Shown one piece after another: positions 36,330-48,139 of a stretch of 64,000 nucleotides of DNA (position 1 is the stretch's first letter; the number at the start of each line of letters is the position of its first letter). A program made the position numbers and the translations under genes. The notes under the pieces were generated by a model. It was not told the DNA's origin and made no database searches. It was given only the letters and a program-made list of their open reading frames with translations. The stretch comes from Austropuccinia psidii (lineage: Eukaryota > Basidiomycota > Pucciniomycetes > Pucciniales > Sphaerophragmiaceae), in contig JALGQZ010000013.1 of NCBI GenBank assembly GCA_023105745.1, positions 21,948,105 through 22,012,104 of the forward strand, read 5' to 3'.

Positions 36330-36795
36330 CACTCCCGACATGCTCCCGACATCACTTATCCTTACGCTCGCTCAAGTGCCCTCCCGATATGCTCCCGACA
36401 CTGCTTACGATCATTACGCTCGCGGAGTGCACTCCCAACATGCTCCCGACATCACTTATCCTTACGCTTGCTCAAGTGCCCTCCCGACATGCTCCCGACA
36501 CTGCTTATCCTTACGCTTGTGTAGCGCCCTCCCGACATGCTCCCGACACTGCTTATCCTTACGCTTGTGTAGTGCACTCCCGACACTGCTTACCATCCTT
36601 ACGCTCGCGGAGTGCACTCCCGACATGCTCCCGACACCACTTATCCTTACGCTTGTGTAGTGCCCTCCCGACACCACTTATCCTTACGCTTGTGTGGTGC
36701 CCTCACGACATGCTCCCGAAACCACCTATCCTTACGCTCGCGGAGTGCCTCTCAACATGCTCCCAACACAACATATCCTTACGCTTCCGTACTAC
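36330..36795. repeat. 48-bp minisatellite
   Basis: About nine to ten degenerate copies of a 48-bp unit with the core CCTTACGCTTGTGTAGTGCC and CTCCCGACATGCTCCCGACA; some copies lack part of the unit. 48 is a multiple of three, which explains the long open frames in all phases. A palindrome follows at 36803. Confidence 0.85.
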
Positions 36796-36802
36796 ATCCA
36801 TA

Positions 36803-36828
36803 GTGTACGGTGGCTTGTTGGCGTACAC
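36803..36828. repeat. Dispersed palindrome, copy 1
   Basis: Imperfect inverted repeat: GTGTACGGTGGC, then TTGTTGGCGTACAC. It lies directly after the 48-bp minisatellite. Confidence 0.6.
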
Positions 36829-37326
36829 GATGAAGGCAATCCCTGAAATATGCTGAGTGGCCTTCTCTCCCAACAGGACCTAAGGGTAAATTGGTCAGTA
36901 TATTCACAATGTTGTGGTTAGGGTTTAAATCATGAGACTCACAAATTAAAACCTAATAAGTGGACTATTTAAGACAAGAATTGTGTCTCCTGTTTTGCCA
37001 ACAAAACCATTTTATTTCATATCAATCAAATGAACACTTTGCTTAGTCCTTACCTCATGAGCGTTGAATAGTTCAAAAGTTGACTTTAGTAGGTTTCTCA
37101 CTAGTCAACTTTATTCAATGTCTCACAGGGAAGTGATTCCATTTGCATGATATGAAATAATTTGCAAAACATTGCCTCCTTCAATTTCCCAACAAATCAC
37201 ATTTTGCAAATGCGATTATTTTACTTCCACCTTTTTTCTTCAGTTTTGATCTTTTTATTCAAAAATTTTCAAACAAGTTATCAATCCACTCGTCACCATC
37301 TATTTGCTTAATAAACTACCTCCGCC
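36829..37326. other. Upstream region of H1
   Basis: About 500 bp without a gene, containing AT-rich and pyrimidine-rich stretches. No clear TATA box is placed. The H1 start ATG at 37327 lies in the context GCCATGG. Confidence 0.4.
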
Positions 37327-39455
37327 ATGGCCCGAACCCCGGGAAATTCACATGAATTCAATGAACAACCAACTTCAGCCCCAGAGAGTGGAAGTGAAAT
37401 CTCTGATATTGCCAGTAGTCGTGAATTAGGCATTGAAGTAGAGAGCCAGTCACATGAAGATAATCAAGATCCACCAGTTCTTCCGGAATGTGAGTATGTA
37501 TCCATCTTGAATATTTCAAATCTCTCAAAACTTGATATTGTGTCATAGCCTTTATTTCAGGGCAGCCTCCAAGCTCTCAGAAACCGAATTTTAAAAGTTA
37601 TGAGAAGGAAAAGACTGTTGAGCCTTGTGCACCGACAGAAGATGATGGGCAAGATGATGTAATTTTCAGTGGGGAGGTGGAAATTATATCCAAGGAACAA
37701 TTTGTCTCCAACATTGCTCAAACAATCCCAAGGCTCGAAAAAATCCAAAATGATAGTAAAATTCCTGATTATGTGCGTCAAAAGATTGCTGAAGCCATGA
37801 GCCTGCTCAAAATGGATTTGAACCGTAAGTCCATTAATAACTCAAATCAAAATTGATAAAAATAGCTTCTTACAATATATGGGCAGGTGTGGAGGTGGGA
37901 GAATCTCTACCTGAAGGATCTCGAGTTGTAATTGGATTTCCAGGCAAAGGATTAGGAAAAAGACCAAATATACATGCGACCAAAAAAACAAACAAAAAAC
38001 GCCGTACCTTTGAAGCCGCAAACGATTCTTGCGATCAAGGTCATGAAATTATCAATGTTGAAGGGGACCATATTGATAATCAACCTCCGCATACTGAACC
38101 CCCCCCAATACTCAATGAAACAATCCATGATCAAGCTCCACATACTGAAAGCCCCCCAATACCCAATGAAACAATGCATGATGCAACCCCTCCCGCCTCT
38201 CCTTGGAATATTCAAGCCTTTCAAGAAAGGGAAACAATTAAACATGATACAATGGGACGAGATATGACTGATATAATTCCCGACGCTGAGCCCGAAGTGT
38301 CATCCGCTGCGAATTTTCAAGGAATATTTTTATCCCGCATGGAAGAGTTTGCAGGCATTTTGAATTATCATTCCAACATTTCTCAACAATCATGGAAAAG
38401 GGGGCTTGATAATATCAATAGGATTTACAAAAATAGATGGGACAATTTACCAACAAAGGATGCTCATACATTCCTGCCCGTTGGTATTAAGGTGATCAGT
38501 AACCGAGAGCTTAAAATGTCGGCTTGGCTGGAGGACCTTGAGATGGCAGGTGAGTTTTTTTTTATCTTTGTGCATGATACTTGATTATTGGCTGTTGACT
38601 GGTGATATAAATTGCAAAATACAGGGTTAGATTTTTTTAAGCCAACCAAAACAGAAGCGTTTTTTGATCACAACATTTGGAATCTCAAATTGATGAAGGA
38701 ATCAGCTAAACCTCCAGATAATCTCCCAAAATCAGAACACTCCTTCTTCAAAATGGTTCAGAGCCTTCTTTACCCTGCGAATCCAGTTAAACATTTTTGG
38801 GCAAATGTTATGTTTGAATCCATTAGTTTAGTCTCATACGATGTGGTTGCACCCAAACCATATGTTGCACCAACATCAAATTTGACCGATCCTCTTGGAC
38901 TCGAACGCGGAGCAGTTGAATACCTGGCCTCCTGCTTGAGTAAATCAAAGCAACGTGCAACCCAACTCAGCATTGAAGGTGGCGGGGCTGACAATGAGAT
39001 ATCCACAAAGCCGCACAAGAACCTGGAGGATCTAATGGATACAGTTATCCATTTGATGATTGCGTACAACATGGTACGTGCACATACAAAGGTCGAAGTT
39101 AATGGCATCAATGGCAAACTCACGAACTCAAAAAAAAATGAGGCCATCAAAGATCTTTTGACGTGTCACAAGAATCTCGGAATAAATCAAATTTGCTATG
39201 GTATATTAGCGGCATTCTGTGCGGCGGGGGTTCGTGGTTTGATGGTATGCTCAGATGACTGGAGAACAAGCTCAGTTAAAGGGGCTTTATCACTAATTGA
39301 CATTTCCGCAAAACTTTCAGAGGGTAAAAATCTAGTGGAGCCAGTGTGGCTACGTACTAATAAGTATATATGTAATTTACTGAATAAAAGTTTCTTCTCA
39401 TCAGAGTCTTTCAACCCCACTGTACCTCTTAGATTTGAATTTGCACGATGCTTAG

Positions 39456-41487
39456 TGTGAGCCTTTGAGATATGACCACATACCCAATAAGGTCACAAAA
39501 AAGATTAATAATAATTATACCTTTAATATAATTATATTAAAATTAATTAGAATAATTATACATTAAAAATAATTACTCAAATATACAAAAAATACCATAA
39601 ATTGGTACTAAAATTGGTTTAACTTAAAAACCAATGAATCAACATGTAAAACAAATTATACCATTGGATTCCCCATGGAAAAATACACATATACCATTTT
39701 TATGGCATATCTGTAAAGTCAATATTTCAGGAATTATAAGGTATAATACCTTATAAAAACCATAAAAACTTATTTATCTCAAGAACTAATGAAACAACAT
39801 GTGGAATAAATTGTACCAGTGGATTCCCCATGAACATCCACACATAAAACAATTAATAAGCTAATTTCCAATGTTAATACTTAAGGAATTATCCTGAATA
39901 TATGCACTTTTTTGGTCAACGCATATATTCAAGGATCATAGCTATTATCTTCTAAACTATACATGATAGAATGATGAACCAAAAATAAAGTTACCACGTA
40001 ATTACTGTAAGAACACAGATATGAACTTTATTTTACAAGTTATAAACAAGGTTAAAACCTATGATGAAATATTGATAAAAATCAACAGAGCTGTTGACCA
40101 CTTTGTTGTGAAAGTGCTCCAAACTTAAAAAAAATTATACAGTTGGATTCTACTGGTTCATTCGTGAAGAATGATGTAATTTGTATTATTAAATTCAGGG
40201 TATAACCCCCTGAAATCAAGGTTTGAAGTTTAAAATGTTGAATTTCGACAGAAAAGATGAGTTACAAGAAAAATCATCAAAATTAGAGTTTTGATGATGT
40301 AATGAAAAGCTCTTGGCAGCATAATAAAGTTATGAAAGGCTATCAGAATTCACTCTCTGAATTGCTTTAGCGTGTAAATCTTAAGAGTTATTGAGGATCA
40401 AAGTTTGAGCTTAATTTGAGCAGTTATGATCACATACTGTAACCTTAATTTAAGTTTAACAGTCTCAAGAGTAATAAAATTGGTGAATACTATTAGTTTA
40501 TGATTAAAACTAATAAAATCCACGAAATTTGGGGTTCTGCCAAGCCTCTGATGTCATCAAACTTAGAGTTATAGTGATAACTCTAAATAATGGTGTAATA
40601 ATGATGTAATATGGTTTGATAATGATGTAATCATCTCCAAACCTTAAAATATTGATCAATTCCAGTGGGTATGATCAGTACACGTCTACTAGAAGCCTGT
40701 TGGACTCTAGGAGGGAGGTATTCACTATAAATAGAGCTCTTTTTACTCTATTTTCCCCTCAGACGCATCAAAAACATTAAATCAATTAAATCAAAGGTAA
40801 TTTCTTTATTCTTTATATATAAAAGCATTATATTATTAAAGACCAAAGACCTCCTTGCTATAATCATCTATTTTGACGTGATTAAATCATTTATTTAATT
40901 GTTTTTGTTAAAAAATCTCTATAAAACTCATTTCCACGTAAAAATCAAGAAATTTAGTAAATTTTCTTTATTCTTATTGTAAATACAATTTGAAAAGGTT
41001 GTATTATATTCTTTTGGCGTAAAATATCTCAAAATTATTATTTTAAGTGTTAAAAGTAGGTTATTTCATCTTATTATAATAATTTCTCTCTTATTATTAC
41101 TCTTAATAATTCTTATTTAATATAAATAGTATTTATATTAATATATAACTTTAATATTAGTAATATTATTGTTATTAATTGTTTTTTATTTATAAAAAAC
41201 AGTTTTTTACGCCTTTATTATTTGTTGGTAACAATAATAAAGAGCTTTATAATATATTAATTATTTTATATTAATATATTATTTATAATATTATAATTTC
41301 ATATAATATTAATTATATTATTATATTTATTTAATAATATAATATTTTTACGCCATAATAATAATATTTCTTTATTATTATTATTATTATTATTTTAATC
41401 TTATTTATTTCAATTATAAGGACATTCAGAGTACAATAAGTAATAAATTAGTAATTTTTACTTATTGTTTCATAGTCAAACCTTACA
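39456..41487 (+). repeat. RT-4 5' LTR
   Basis: 2032 bp from TGTGAGCC to CCTTACA. The first third contains ATGs freely; from 40674 to the end there is none on the plus strand. A TATA-like box lies at 40726. Confidence 0.95.
40726..40734 (+). promoter_or_regulatory. RT-4 putative TATA box
   Basis: CACTATAAATAGAGCTC is a near-consensus TATA box. It marks the point from which the ATG-free leader would be transcribed; the same motif is at about 49409 in the 3' LTR. Confidence 0.65.
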
Positions 41488-41507
41488 TTTGGGGGCCTGG
41501 CCGTGAT
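41488..41507 (+). promoter_or_regulatory. RT-4 primer-binding-site-like sequence
   Basis: TTTGGGGGCCTGGCCGTGAT directly after the 5' LTR. The TGG-initial 18-mer from 41490 has the form expected for pairing with a tRNA CCA end; the tRNA is not identified. Confidence 0.7.
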
Positions 41508-41999
41508 ATTTACTTAAAAGACCTTTAAAAAGATTCTATTTGGGTTTATCCAATAATAAATTATATTTATAATCATAAAATTATATAATAATTTTATATT
41601 TTATTGATTTTAAAAGCTATTGAGGCATTTGGAAAGCAATTGTACTGTCTTACACGTGGTTTTTCACATCCTTAGACTTGCAAAAACTTTCTTTGAGTGA
41701 CTCTAGTGATTAAAAGAGATATTTTATAAATTAAAAATAATTTTTATTATAATTTAATTTTATAAGAATCATATTCATTTTTTATTTTATTCTTTAAAAA
41801 TAAAAATAAAAATATATATAAAAAATATTAAAAAATATTAAAAACCAATAAAAAAAGTTATTTTTATTCATTTTTATTCATTTCTTTATTTATTTCACTT
41901 TTTTAAAGATATAAAAGCAATTTCTACGTGGAAAATTGCCATATCTTGCCAAAAATAACACTTCTTATAAAAAGACTTATATTTATTTGTCTTTTTTAG

Positions 42000-42149
42000 T
42001 GTTTGAAGATAACCCAACAGGAGACAACCAAGCTACTGTTGAGAGATTGGTGGAAGAAACTTGTCAAAGTTCTCCAACACCAGTTATCACCAAAAGAAAG
42101 AAAGCTAAGAAATTAGACTTTCCAGGGCCCACCATTCAAGACTCTGAAG
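42000..42149 (+). CDS. RT-4 ORF X, first coding exon
   Basis: 150 nt starting TGTTTGAAGATAAC directly after a TTTTTTAG acceptor, with no ATG of its own. Joined to a leader exon ending in A it would start ATG TTT GAA. The donor upstream is not settled; TTTGA/GTGACT at 41696-41697 is one option. The exon encodes an acidic-then-basic segment (SSPTPVITKRKKAKKLDFPG) and ends at donor GTGAGC (42150). Confidence 0.6.
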
Positions 42150-42235
42150 GTGAGCACCTCTTTTTTAAATTGCCATAAAAGAATTTTACTCTAAAATACT
42201 TTTATTTTTTCTTATTCTTTAATTATGACTACCAG
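42150..42235 (+). other. RT-4 86-nt intron containing the gag ATG
   Basis: Donor GTGAGC at 42150, acceptor ACCAG at 42235. Splicing joins GACTCTGAAG to AAGAGGTTCCC in frame ([13 protein letters not shown]). The gag ATG at 42225 lies within it. Confidence 0.7.
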
Positions 42236-45200
42236 AAGAGGTTCCCAATACTCCATCCAATCAGATGGAGCTGGACTCAGAAGTAGAATTGATCCCTCAA
42301 AAGGGAAAAGAAAGGGCAATATCCCCAGTGGAACAGAATCCACACAAGGAAGTGCCTTATCCCAAAGGCAAGTCCCAGAAATGCCCATGATATCTGAGCC
42401 TGAATTGGAACTAAGTATGAGTAACTCAAACAGGTACAAATCACATTCAGAGGGCTCAAATAGACATCTACATGAGCCAGTACAAGCAGTATTGCACAGT
42501 GTACAAGGACAAAGATTGGGAAATGCTGCCTCAAATACACCAAGGAGTGATGAACTCCTGGCACATCCTGAAAAAGTTCCTCAAAGAGGAGGAGATAGTG
42601 AAATACTCCAATGGATGGAATCCACTGTCATCCAAACCTCAAATCAAGAAAATCAAGGATTATCATGCCAAAAAGAGGGAGGCAACCAAGGAAGAAGCCC
42701 CAGTAGCTTCTACCAGCAAGCCTCAAGCCAACCCACTTCCCCAAGAAGGGAAGAAGAACAAGAAAAAGCATTGGAGGAAACCATATTCCCCAAGCTAAAG
42801 GATCCCAAGAATCCAAAAGGATGCCATGGACAATGTTTTCAACATGGCCAGAACCTTGATGGAATTCAAGGACAAGGAAGAGCAAAGAATGAGACAACCT
42901 CATTTCCCAAAGAAATAACCTTGTCCAAAGATGTTGTAAATACTTTAACAGAAATTAAAAATAGTATATTACCTCTAAAAGAAATTAAAGATAGTTTATT
43001 ATCACTAAAAGAAATAAATAACAATTTATCTTCTTTAACAAAAATTGTTGTGCAAAACAAGAAAGAAATTGACAAAATTAAGTTTATTGTTGAAAATAAT
43101 AAACCAAAGAATCTAATTGACAATACTCAAAAATTAATACAAGGACAACAAGAATTGTATAAATACATAAAAGATATCAAAGACAAGACTTTGACAATCA
43201 ATTATGATGTGAGTATTGACAATCTTACAGAAAAATTAAATAAATTAAGTATTTCTGTAGAAAAATTTGAAGAAAAGACTTCATCACACCAAAAATTACT
43301 TTTGGACCATGTGGAAAAAAGTGATGAAGCAAGAATGCATCTGAAAGATGATATTCAAAGTGAAATAAGGCTTATTACAGAAAAAATGGATAAAATTAAT
43401 GAGGCTAATTTAAATATGCCAAAGTTATCAACACCATTTTCTCATATAAGAAGCCCTGTTAAAACAAAAGAGGAATTGTCAAATCCCTTCATAACAGACT
43501 TGAGTCACCAAGATAATAACCAAGTCTTAATGAAGGAAGCACCTCAATTAAAAGAATGGCCAACATTCACAGGAGAAGGTGAATATGACCACATGTCATT
43601 TATTAAAACAATTGACATGTTACAAGAAGACTATGCCATACCAGATGAATTAATCACTGCAAGATTACATTCATTGTTTGAGAAATCTGCAAAAAGATGG
43701 TATTATGGCATAAGACAAACAAATGGTAAAAATACCTGGTCTTGGTGGAAACAAGAAATAATCACCAAGTGGGCAAATGATGCCTGGAGGTATAAGATAG
43801 AAAATGCATTTGAAAACTCTTTCTTTGACCCAGAGAAAGATAAACCTTTAACTTGGTTCCTAAAACAAGTTGAAAGGCTTAATGCACTGTACCCAGAAAT
43901 GTCACAGAAGATGGTGCACATGAAAATACTTAAAAAATGTGGAGGGGAACTAGAACATGCCCTAAGAAGCAGGTGTATAGAACCATGCTCCACAGAAGAG
44001 TATATAAATGCACTAGAAGATATAGTGACAAGAACAAAAATTGGCAGGACTTGGAAAAGATTGGACATTAAAAGCCCAAACAAACCATTTATCAAGAAAG
44101 ATAAATCAAAAGAATCCTTTAAACCCAATACATCCAACAATAATGAGCAAAGAAAATGCCATAAATGTGGAGGTATTGGACACTTAGCCAATAATTGCCT
44201 TAAAAAAGCAAAGATTAATGAAATTGTGGAAACAGAAAACCACAATGACAAAGAAGAGGAATCTGACTCTGAAAAAGAGACAGAAGAGTCAGAAAGCTCT
44301 GAAAGTGATGAAATTAATATAATTAATGCACAAATTAATAATATTGATATAATTTATGAAGTACTGGATGTTAATTTAAACTTGCCACAAGTTGGAACAT
44401 CTGACACAAACCTGACAAACATACAAGATGCCAAAATGTATAGAACCAAACCTGCAAGAGGAATGGGATATACAGCTGGAAAATCAAGTATAAGTATTGT
44501 TATGGTTGATAACCAAGAAGGAAAGGTTAACTTGGATACAGGAGCATATTGCACTTGTGTTGGCAAAAGTTATTTAAAAACCATTGTCCCAGACTGGATA
44601 GAAAAACTTATGCCAATACAAGGTGTCAAATTTAGTAGTGCAAGTGAGAGCATGAAGCCCCTTGGAATAATTGATTTAACACTAATTTTTCCTCATCCCT
44701 CACAATGTGTCAGAATCAAAGTAGAGTTTGTAGTAATGGACAACTGTACTAGTAATCATTTCATACTTGGGAATGACTACTTATCAATCTATGGTATAGA
44801 TATCTCCAACCAAAAGGATAGATATTTTACCATAGGAGATAATAAAAGACAAAAGTTTGGATTCTTAAATAACAAAAAACAAATCACAGTTATTAAGAAT
44901 GAGGAAAAAATTCCAGAAAAAGAACTTTTTATATCTGAACAACTCAAAGTGGCAGAATTCAATCAAGAATTAACAGAAAAAATGAAAGAAAAATTGATTG
45001 ACCTCTTATTTAAGTATAAAAATGCCTTTGCAACTGACAAAGAGCCACTAGGTGCCATAATTGGACATGAAGTGGATATAATTCTTAATGTAGAAAAACC
45101 TTACCCACCTTTATTAAGAAGACCTGCTTATCCAGCCAGCCCAAGAGCTAGAGAAGCCCTAGAGGTGCACATTAAAGAATTAATGGACCTTGGAGTATTA

Positions 45201-45770
45201 AGAAAGGTTGGACATAATGAACAAGTAGAAGTTACTACACCTGTCATTATAACTTGGCACAATGGAAAATCAAGGATGGTAGGAGACTTCAGAGCCCTGA
45301 ATACCTATACCATTCCAGACAGATATCCAATACCCAGAATCCATGAGACATTGACCCAATTGTCACAAGCTAAGTTCATCACAGCTATGGATGCTCTTAA
45401 GGGTTTTCATCAAAATTTCTTAACAGACAATGCCAAGAAACTACTAAGAATAATAGTCCATTGTGGAAGTTTTGAATACTTAAGAATGCCATTTGGGATA
45501 AAAAATGCACCTTCCCATTATCAAAGAATGATGAATACCATATTTCCTGAAGAATTATCAGAAGGATGGTTAATTATCTACATTGATGATATCATAGTTT
45601 GCTCAGAAACTTGGGAAAATCACCTGACAAGACTAGAAAGGGTACTACAGAAAATAGTCCAAGTAAATATGAAAATTTCCTTGAAAAAGTGTCATTTTGC
45701 ATATAGTGAATTAAAAGCACTAGGACATGTGGTATCTGGACTTAGTCTAGGCATAGACAAAAAAAAGTAG
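42225..45770 (+). CDS. RT-4 Gag-protease-RT (frameshifted at the end)
   Basis: 1181 codons from the first ATG of the unspliced RNA. Residues 1 to about 225 are Ser/Gln/Glu-rich and overlap ORF X. A coiled-coil region follows (about 225-400), then capsid ([18 protein letters not shown] from about 441; [17 protein letters not shown]), CCHC knuckle [14 protein letters not shown] near 644, protease [12 protein letters not shown] near 768 and RT fingers/palm with catalytic [14 protein letters not shown] near 1118. It ends at TAG because an A8 run at 45769-45776 is one base short; restoring phase gives the expected [11 protein letters not shown]. Confidence 0.92.
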   Translation: MTTRRGSQYSIQSDGAGLRSRIDPSKGKRKGNIPSGTESTQGSALSQRQVPEMPMISEPELELSMSNSNRYKSHSEGSNRHLHEPVQAVLHSVQGQRLGNAASNTPRSDELLAHPEKVPQRGGDSEILQWMESTVIQTSNQENQGLSCQKEGGNQGRSPSSFYQQASSQPTSPRREEEQEKALEETIFPKLKDPKNPKGCHGQCFQHGQNLDGIQGQGRAKNETTSFPKEITLSKDVVNTLTEIKNSILPLKEIKDSLLSLKEINNNLSSLTKIVVQNKKEIDKIKFIVENNKPKNLIDNTQKLIQGQQELYKYIKDIKDKTLTINYDVSIDNLTEKLNKLSISVEKFEEKTSSHQKLLLDHVEKSDEARMHLKDDIQSEIRLITEKMDKINEANLNMPKLSTPFSHIRSPVKTKEELSNPFITDLSHQDNNQVLMKEAPQLKEWPTFTGEGEYDHMSFIKTIDMLQEDYAIPDELITARLHSLFEKSAKRWYYGIRQTNGKNTWSWWKQEIITKWANDAWRYKIENAFENSFFDPEKDKPLTWFLKQVERLNALYPEMSQKMVHMKILKKCGGELEHALRSRCIEPCSTEEYINALEDIVTRTKIGRTWKRLDIKSPNKPFIKKDKSKESFKPNTSNNNEQRKCHKCGGIGHLANNCLKKAKINEIVETENHNDKEEESDSEKETEESESSESDEINIINAQINNIDIIYEVLDVNLNLPQVGTSDTNLTNIQDAKMYRTKPARGMGYTAGKSSISIVMVDNQEGKVNLDTGAYCTCVGKSYLKTIVPDWIEKLMPIQGVKFSSASESMKPLGIIDLTLIFPHPSQCVRIKVEFVVMDNCTSNHFILGNDYLSIYGIDISNQKDRYFTIGDNKRQKFGFLNNKKQITVIKNEEKIPEKELFISEQLKVAEFNQELTEKMKEKLIDLLFKYKNAFATDKEPLGAIIGHEVDIILNVEKPYPPLLRRPAYPASPRAREALEVHIKELMDLGVLRKVGHNEQVEVTTPVIITWHNGKSRMVGDFRALNTYTIPDRYPIPRIHETLTQLSQAKFITAMDALKGFHQNFLTDNAKKLLRIIVHCGSFEYLRMPFGIKNAPSHYQRMMNTIFPEELSEGWLIIYIDDIIVCSETWENHLTRLERVLQKIVQVNMKISLKKCHFAYSELKALGHVVSGLSLGIDKKK
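42236..42798 (+). pseudogene. RT-4 ORF X, remaining exon(s) overlapping gag
   Basis: After the acceptor the ORF X frame reads [20 protein letters not shown] and onward to a TGA at 42388; two more stops follow within 33 nt, and then the same frame is open from 42421 to 42798. A further intron (GTGCCT at 42352 to TTCAG at 42450) would bypass the stops in phase. The downstream part contains [31 protein letters not shown], a Lys/Glu helix and a Lys-rich tail. A TAA at 42796 then precedes [18 protein letters not shown], still in frame, which matches the ORF X tail of RT-1. So this copy has at least one nonsense change. Confidence 0.55.
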
Positions 45771-45790
45771 CAGCAGTACTACTTAAACCA

Positions 45791-46522
45791 ATGCCTCAAA
45801 CTAAAAAAGAAATGCAATCATTTCTAGGATTTGCTGGTTACTATAGACAGCATATAAAGGACTTTGCAAAGATTGCTAAATCCTTGTACAAGCTATGTGA
45901 CCAACAAACAGTCTATGAGATGACAGAAGAAAGAGTCAAGGCATATGAAGAATTGAAAAATTCTTTAACAAATGCCCCATTTCTTCTAATGCCAGATTGG
46001 AAACTACCTTTCAAACTGTACATTGATGCTTGTGGAGAAGGACTAGGTGCTGCACTTCACCAAACACAAATTATCAATGATAAACCAGTGGAAGGACCAA
46101 TTTGTTTCATTTCAAGGCAAATAAAGCCAACAGAAGCAAGGTATGGAGCAAGCCAAATGGAATGCTTATGCCTAGTGTGGGCTTTAGAAAAACTGCATTA
46201 TTATTTGGATGGCACAGTATTTGATGTAATCACAGACTGTAATGCTGTGAAATCAATATTAAATATGAAGACTCCAAATAGACATATGCTGAGATGGCAA
46301 ATTGCTATCCAAGAATATAGAGGAAATATGACTATTGTTCATAAATCTGGAAATATTCATAAAAATGCAGATGGTCTTAGCAGATGGGCTCTAGCAAATA
46401 CCCCTGACAATCCAGCATGGGTACCACAAGAAGAGCACCATATAGAAGGAATATGTGTTACAGACATTGGCACAGAATTCTTTAACCAAGTTAAAGAAAG
46501 CTACAAGACAGACAAAAATTGA
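45791..46522 (+). CDS. RT-4 Pol: RT connection and RNase H
   Basis: 243 codons in the frame reached after the A8 break. It contains [19 protein letters not shown], the RNase H block [52 protein letters not shown] and [12 protein letters not shown]. It ends at TGA (46520-46522) in DKN-stop-HILSQLL, where the related frame has Cys, so this is a nonsense change; the same frame continues to 48022. Confidence 0.9.
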   Translation: MPQTKKEMQSFLGFAGYYRQHIKDFAKIAKSLYKLCDQQTVYEMTEERVKAYEELKNSLTNAPFLLMPDWKLPFKLYIDACGEGLGAALHQTQIINDKPVEGPICFISRQIKPTEARYGASQMECLCLVWALEKLHYYLDGTVFDVITDCNAVKSILNMKTPNRHMLRWQIAIQEYRGNMTIVHKSGNIHKNADGLSRWALANTPDNPAWVPQEEHHIEGICVTDIGTEFFNQVKESYKTDKN

Positions 46523-48022
46523 CATATCTTAAGCCAACTTCTAATGAAAGACTGCAAAGATCCATCACTTTCATCAAAACTAGACGAAATATGGAAAAAG
46601 GCATATGATGAAGGAAGATTTCACCTCCTTGATGGAATCCTGTACCATAGAACAAAACACACATGTGTTATGGCCTTAACAGACAGAACACTAATAAACA
46701 CTATTTTACATGAGTGTCATGAAAGTGTTGCATCAGGACATCTCTCAGAAGATAGGACACTAGAGAGGGTGAAAACCTGCTCTTGGTGGCCAAATTGGAA
46801 GAAAGATGTTTCAGAGTACTGCCAAACCTGTGACAGATGTCAAAAAGCCAACAGAGCCACAGGAAAGAAATTTGGAATGATGATCCAAATCCAAGAACCA
46901 AAATCCCCATTGGAAATAGTTCATATGGATTGGGTAACAGCCTTACCTCCAGGAGGAGACAGGAGTTATAATGCATGTCTAGTGTTAGTTGACAGGTACA
47001 GTAAAACTCCCATGTTCTTACCATGTCATAAAGATGACACAGCTATGGATACAGCCATAGTGATATGGAATAAAGTCATTAGCCACACAGGCTTATTCCA
47101 AAATATTATAAGTGACAGAGACCCAAAGTTCACTTCAGCATTATGGACAAACCTCCATAACTTGTTTGGGACAAAGTTATCATTCTCAACAGCTTATCAT
47201 CCTCAAACTGATGGTCTAGCAGAAAGAATGATACAAACCCTAGAGGATATGATCAGAAGATTCTGTGCTTATGGGCTAGAATTCAAAGATTCTGATGGTT
47301 TTACCCATGATTGGTGTACACTAATACCAGCACTTGAACTGGCATATAAGACATCAATCCATTCTTCTACTGGCAAAACACCAGCAATGCTAGAGAAAGG
47401 TTGGAATCCAAGACTTCCTTATGATACCCTCAAAAAGGACTTAGTGGATATACATCCAACAGCAAGCAGTTTCAAGATAATGCTTTACAAAGCAAGACAC
47501 CATGCAAACAGATGCATGCAAGATTCTTTTAAATATGCAAAAGAAAGATGGGATAAAAGTCATAAGCCACCTGACTTCAAAATAGGGGACTTGGTTTTAG
47601 TATCAACCCTTAATTTCAATAACATAAAAGGCCCAAAGAAATTGAAAGATTCCTTTGCAGGACCATTTATGATAAAAGAACTTCATGGACCCAATGCTGT
47701 GCAATTAGAACTCACAGGTGAACTAATGAACAAACACCCAACTTTCCCTGTAAGTCTGATAAAACCTTACAGTTCAAGTGACAAGGAATTATTTCCACTA
47801 AGAAATAAACCCCCACTTGAAATTCCCCCCTTGGAGGAAGGAGAGGAAAAGAAAATAGTAAAAGTCCTTAAAGAAAGAAGGACAAGAAACAAAAAAGAAA
47901 GGGAATACCTTGTAAGGTATAGAAATTCAACTCAAGAAGATGAATGGCTACTTGAGAAAGATATAACAAATGCTTATAAATTACTAAGAAGGTTCAGACA
48001 TGAAAGAAAACCTGAAAAATAA
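46523..48022 (+). CDS. RT-4 Pol: integrase and chromodomain
   Basis: An open frame after the TGA. The zinc-binding region (HECHESVASGHLSEDR...WWPNWKKD...CDRCQKANR) is intact. The core has [29 protein letters not shown] and [11 protein letters not shown] (D, D, E). The C-terminus has GPFMIKELHG, FPVSLIKPY and a chromodomain-like REYLVRYRNSTQEDEWLLEK. It ends shortly before the polypurine tract. Confidence 0.93.
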   Translation, partial: HILSQLLMKDCKDPSLSSKLDEIWKKAYDEGRFHLLDGILYHRTKHTCVMALTDRTLINTILHECHESVASGHLSEDRTLERVKTCSWWPNWKKDVSEYCQTCDRCQKANRATGKKFGMMIQIQEPKSPLEIVHMDWVTALPPGGDRSYNACLVLVDRYSKTPMFLPCHKDDTAMDTAIVIWNKVISHTGLFQNIISDRDPKFTSALWTNLHNLFGTKLSFSTAYHPQTDGLAERMIQTLEDMIRRFCAYGLEFKDSDGFTHDWCTLIPALELAYKTSIHSSTGKTPAMLEKGWNPRLPYDTLKKDLVDIHPTASSFKIMLYKARHHANRCMQDSFKYAKERWDKSHKPPDFKIGDLVLVSTLNFNNIKGPKKLKDSFAGPFMIKELHGPNAVQLELTGELMNKHPTFPVSLIKPYSSSDKELFPLRNKPPLEIPPLEEGEEKKIVKVLKERRTRNKKEREYLVRYRNSTQEDEWLLEKDITNAYKLLRRFRHERKPEK

Positions 48023-48126
48023 AAAGTTAAGCATTATTGAGCTTCAAGACTAACAAAGTCTATTGAAGAGGTAGGACAGTGGATGATACCCTAATCACAT
48101 ATATCAGATTGTGGTACAATCTTTTT

Positions 48127-48139
48127 TGGTGGTAGGGAA
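48127..48139 (+). promoter_or_regulatory. RT-4 polypurine tract
   Basis: GGTGGTAGGGAA directly precedes the 3' LTR start TGTGAGCC. Confidence 0.75.

Larger units (their letters stand above)
40735..42224 (+). promoter_or_regulatory. RT-4 ATG-free leader
   Basis: From the TATA box through R-U5, primer site, leader, ORF X exon and intron there is no ATG on the plus strand for 1,490 bp (none since 40671), while CAT occurs 21 times. The first ATG is the gag-pol start at 42225. Confidence 0.85.

Noticed and set aside
36050..36856. 268-codon Pro/Ser/Cys-rich open frame
   Set aside because: Most of it is the 48-bp minisatellite; several frames on both strands are open for the same reason.
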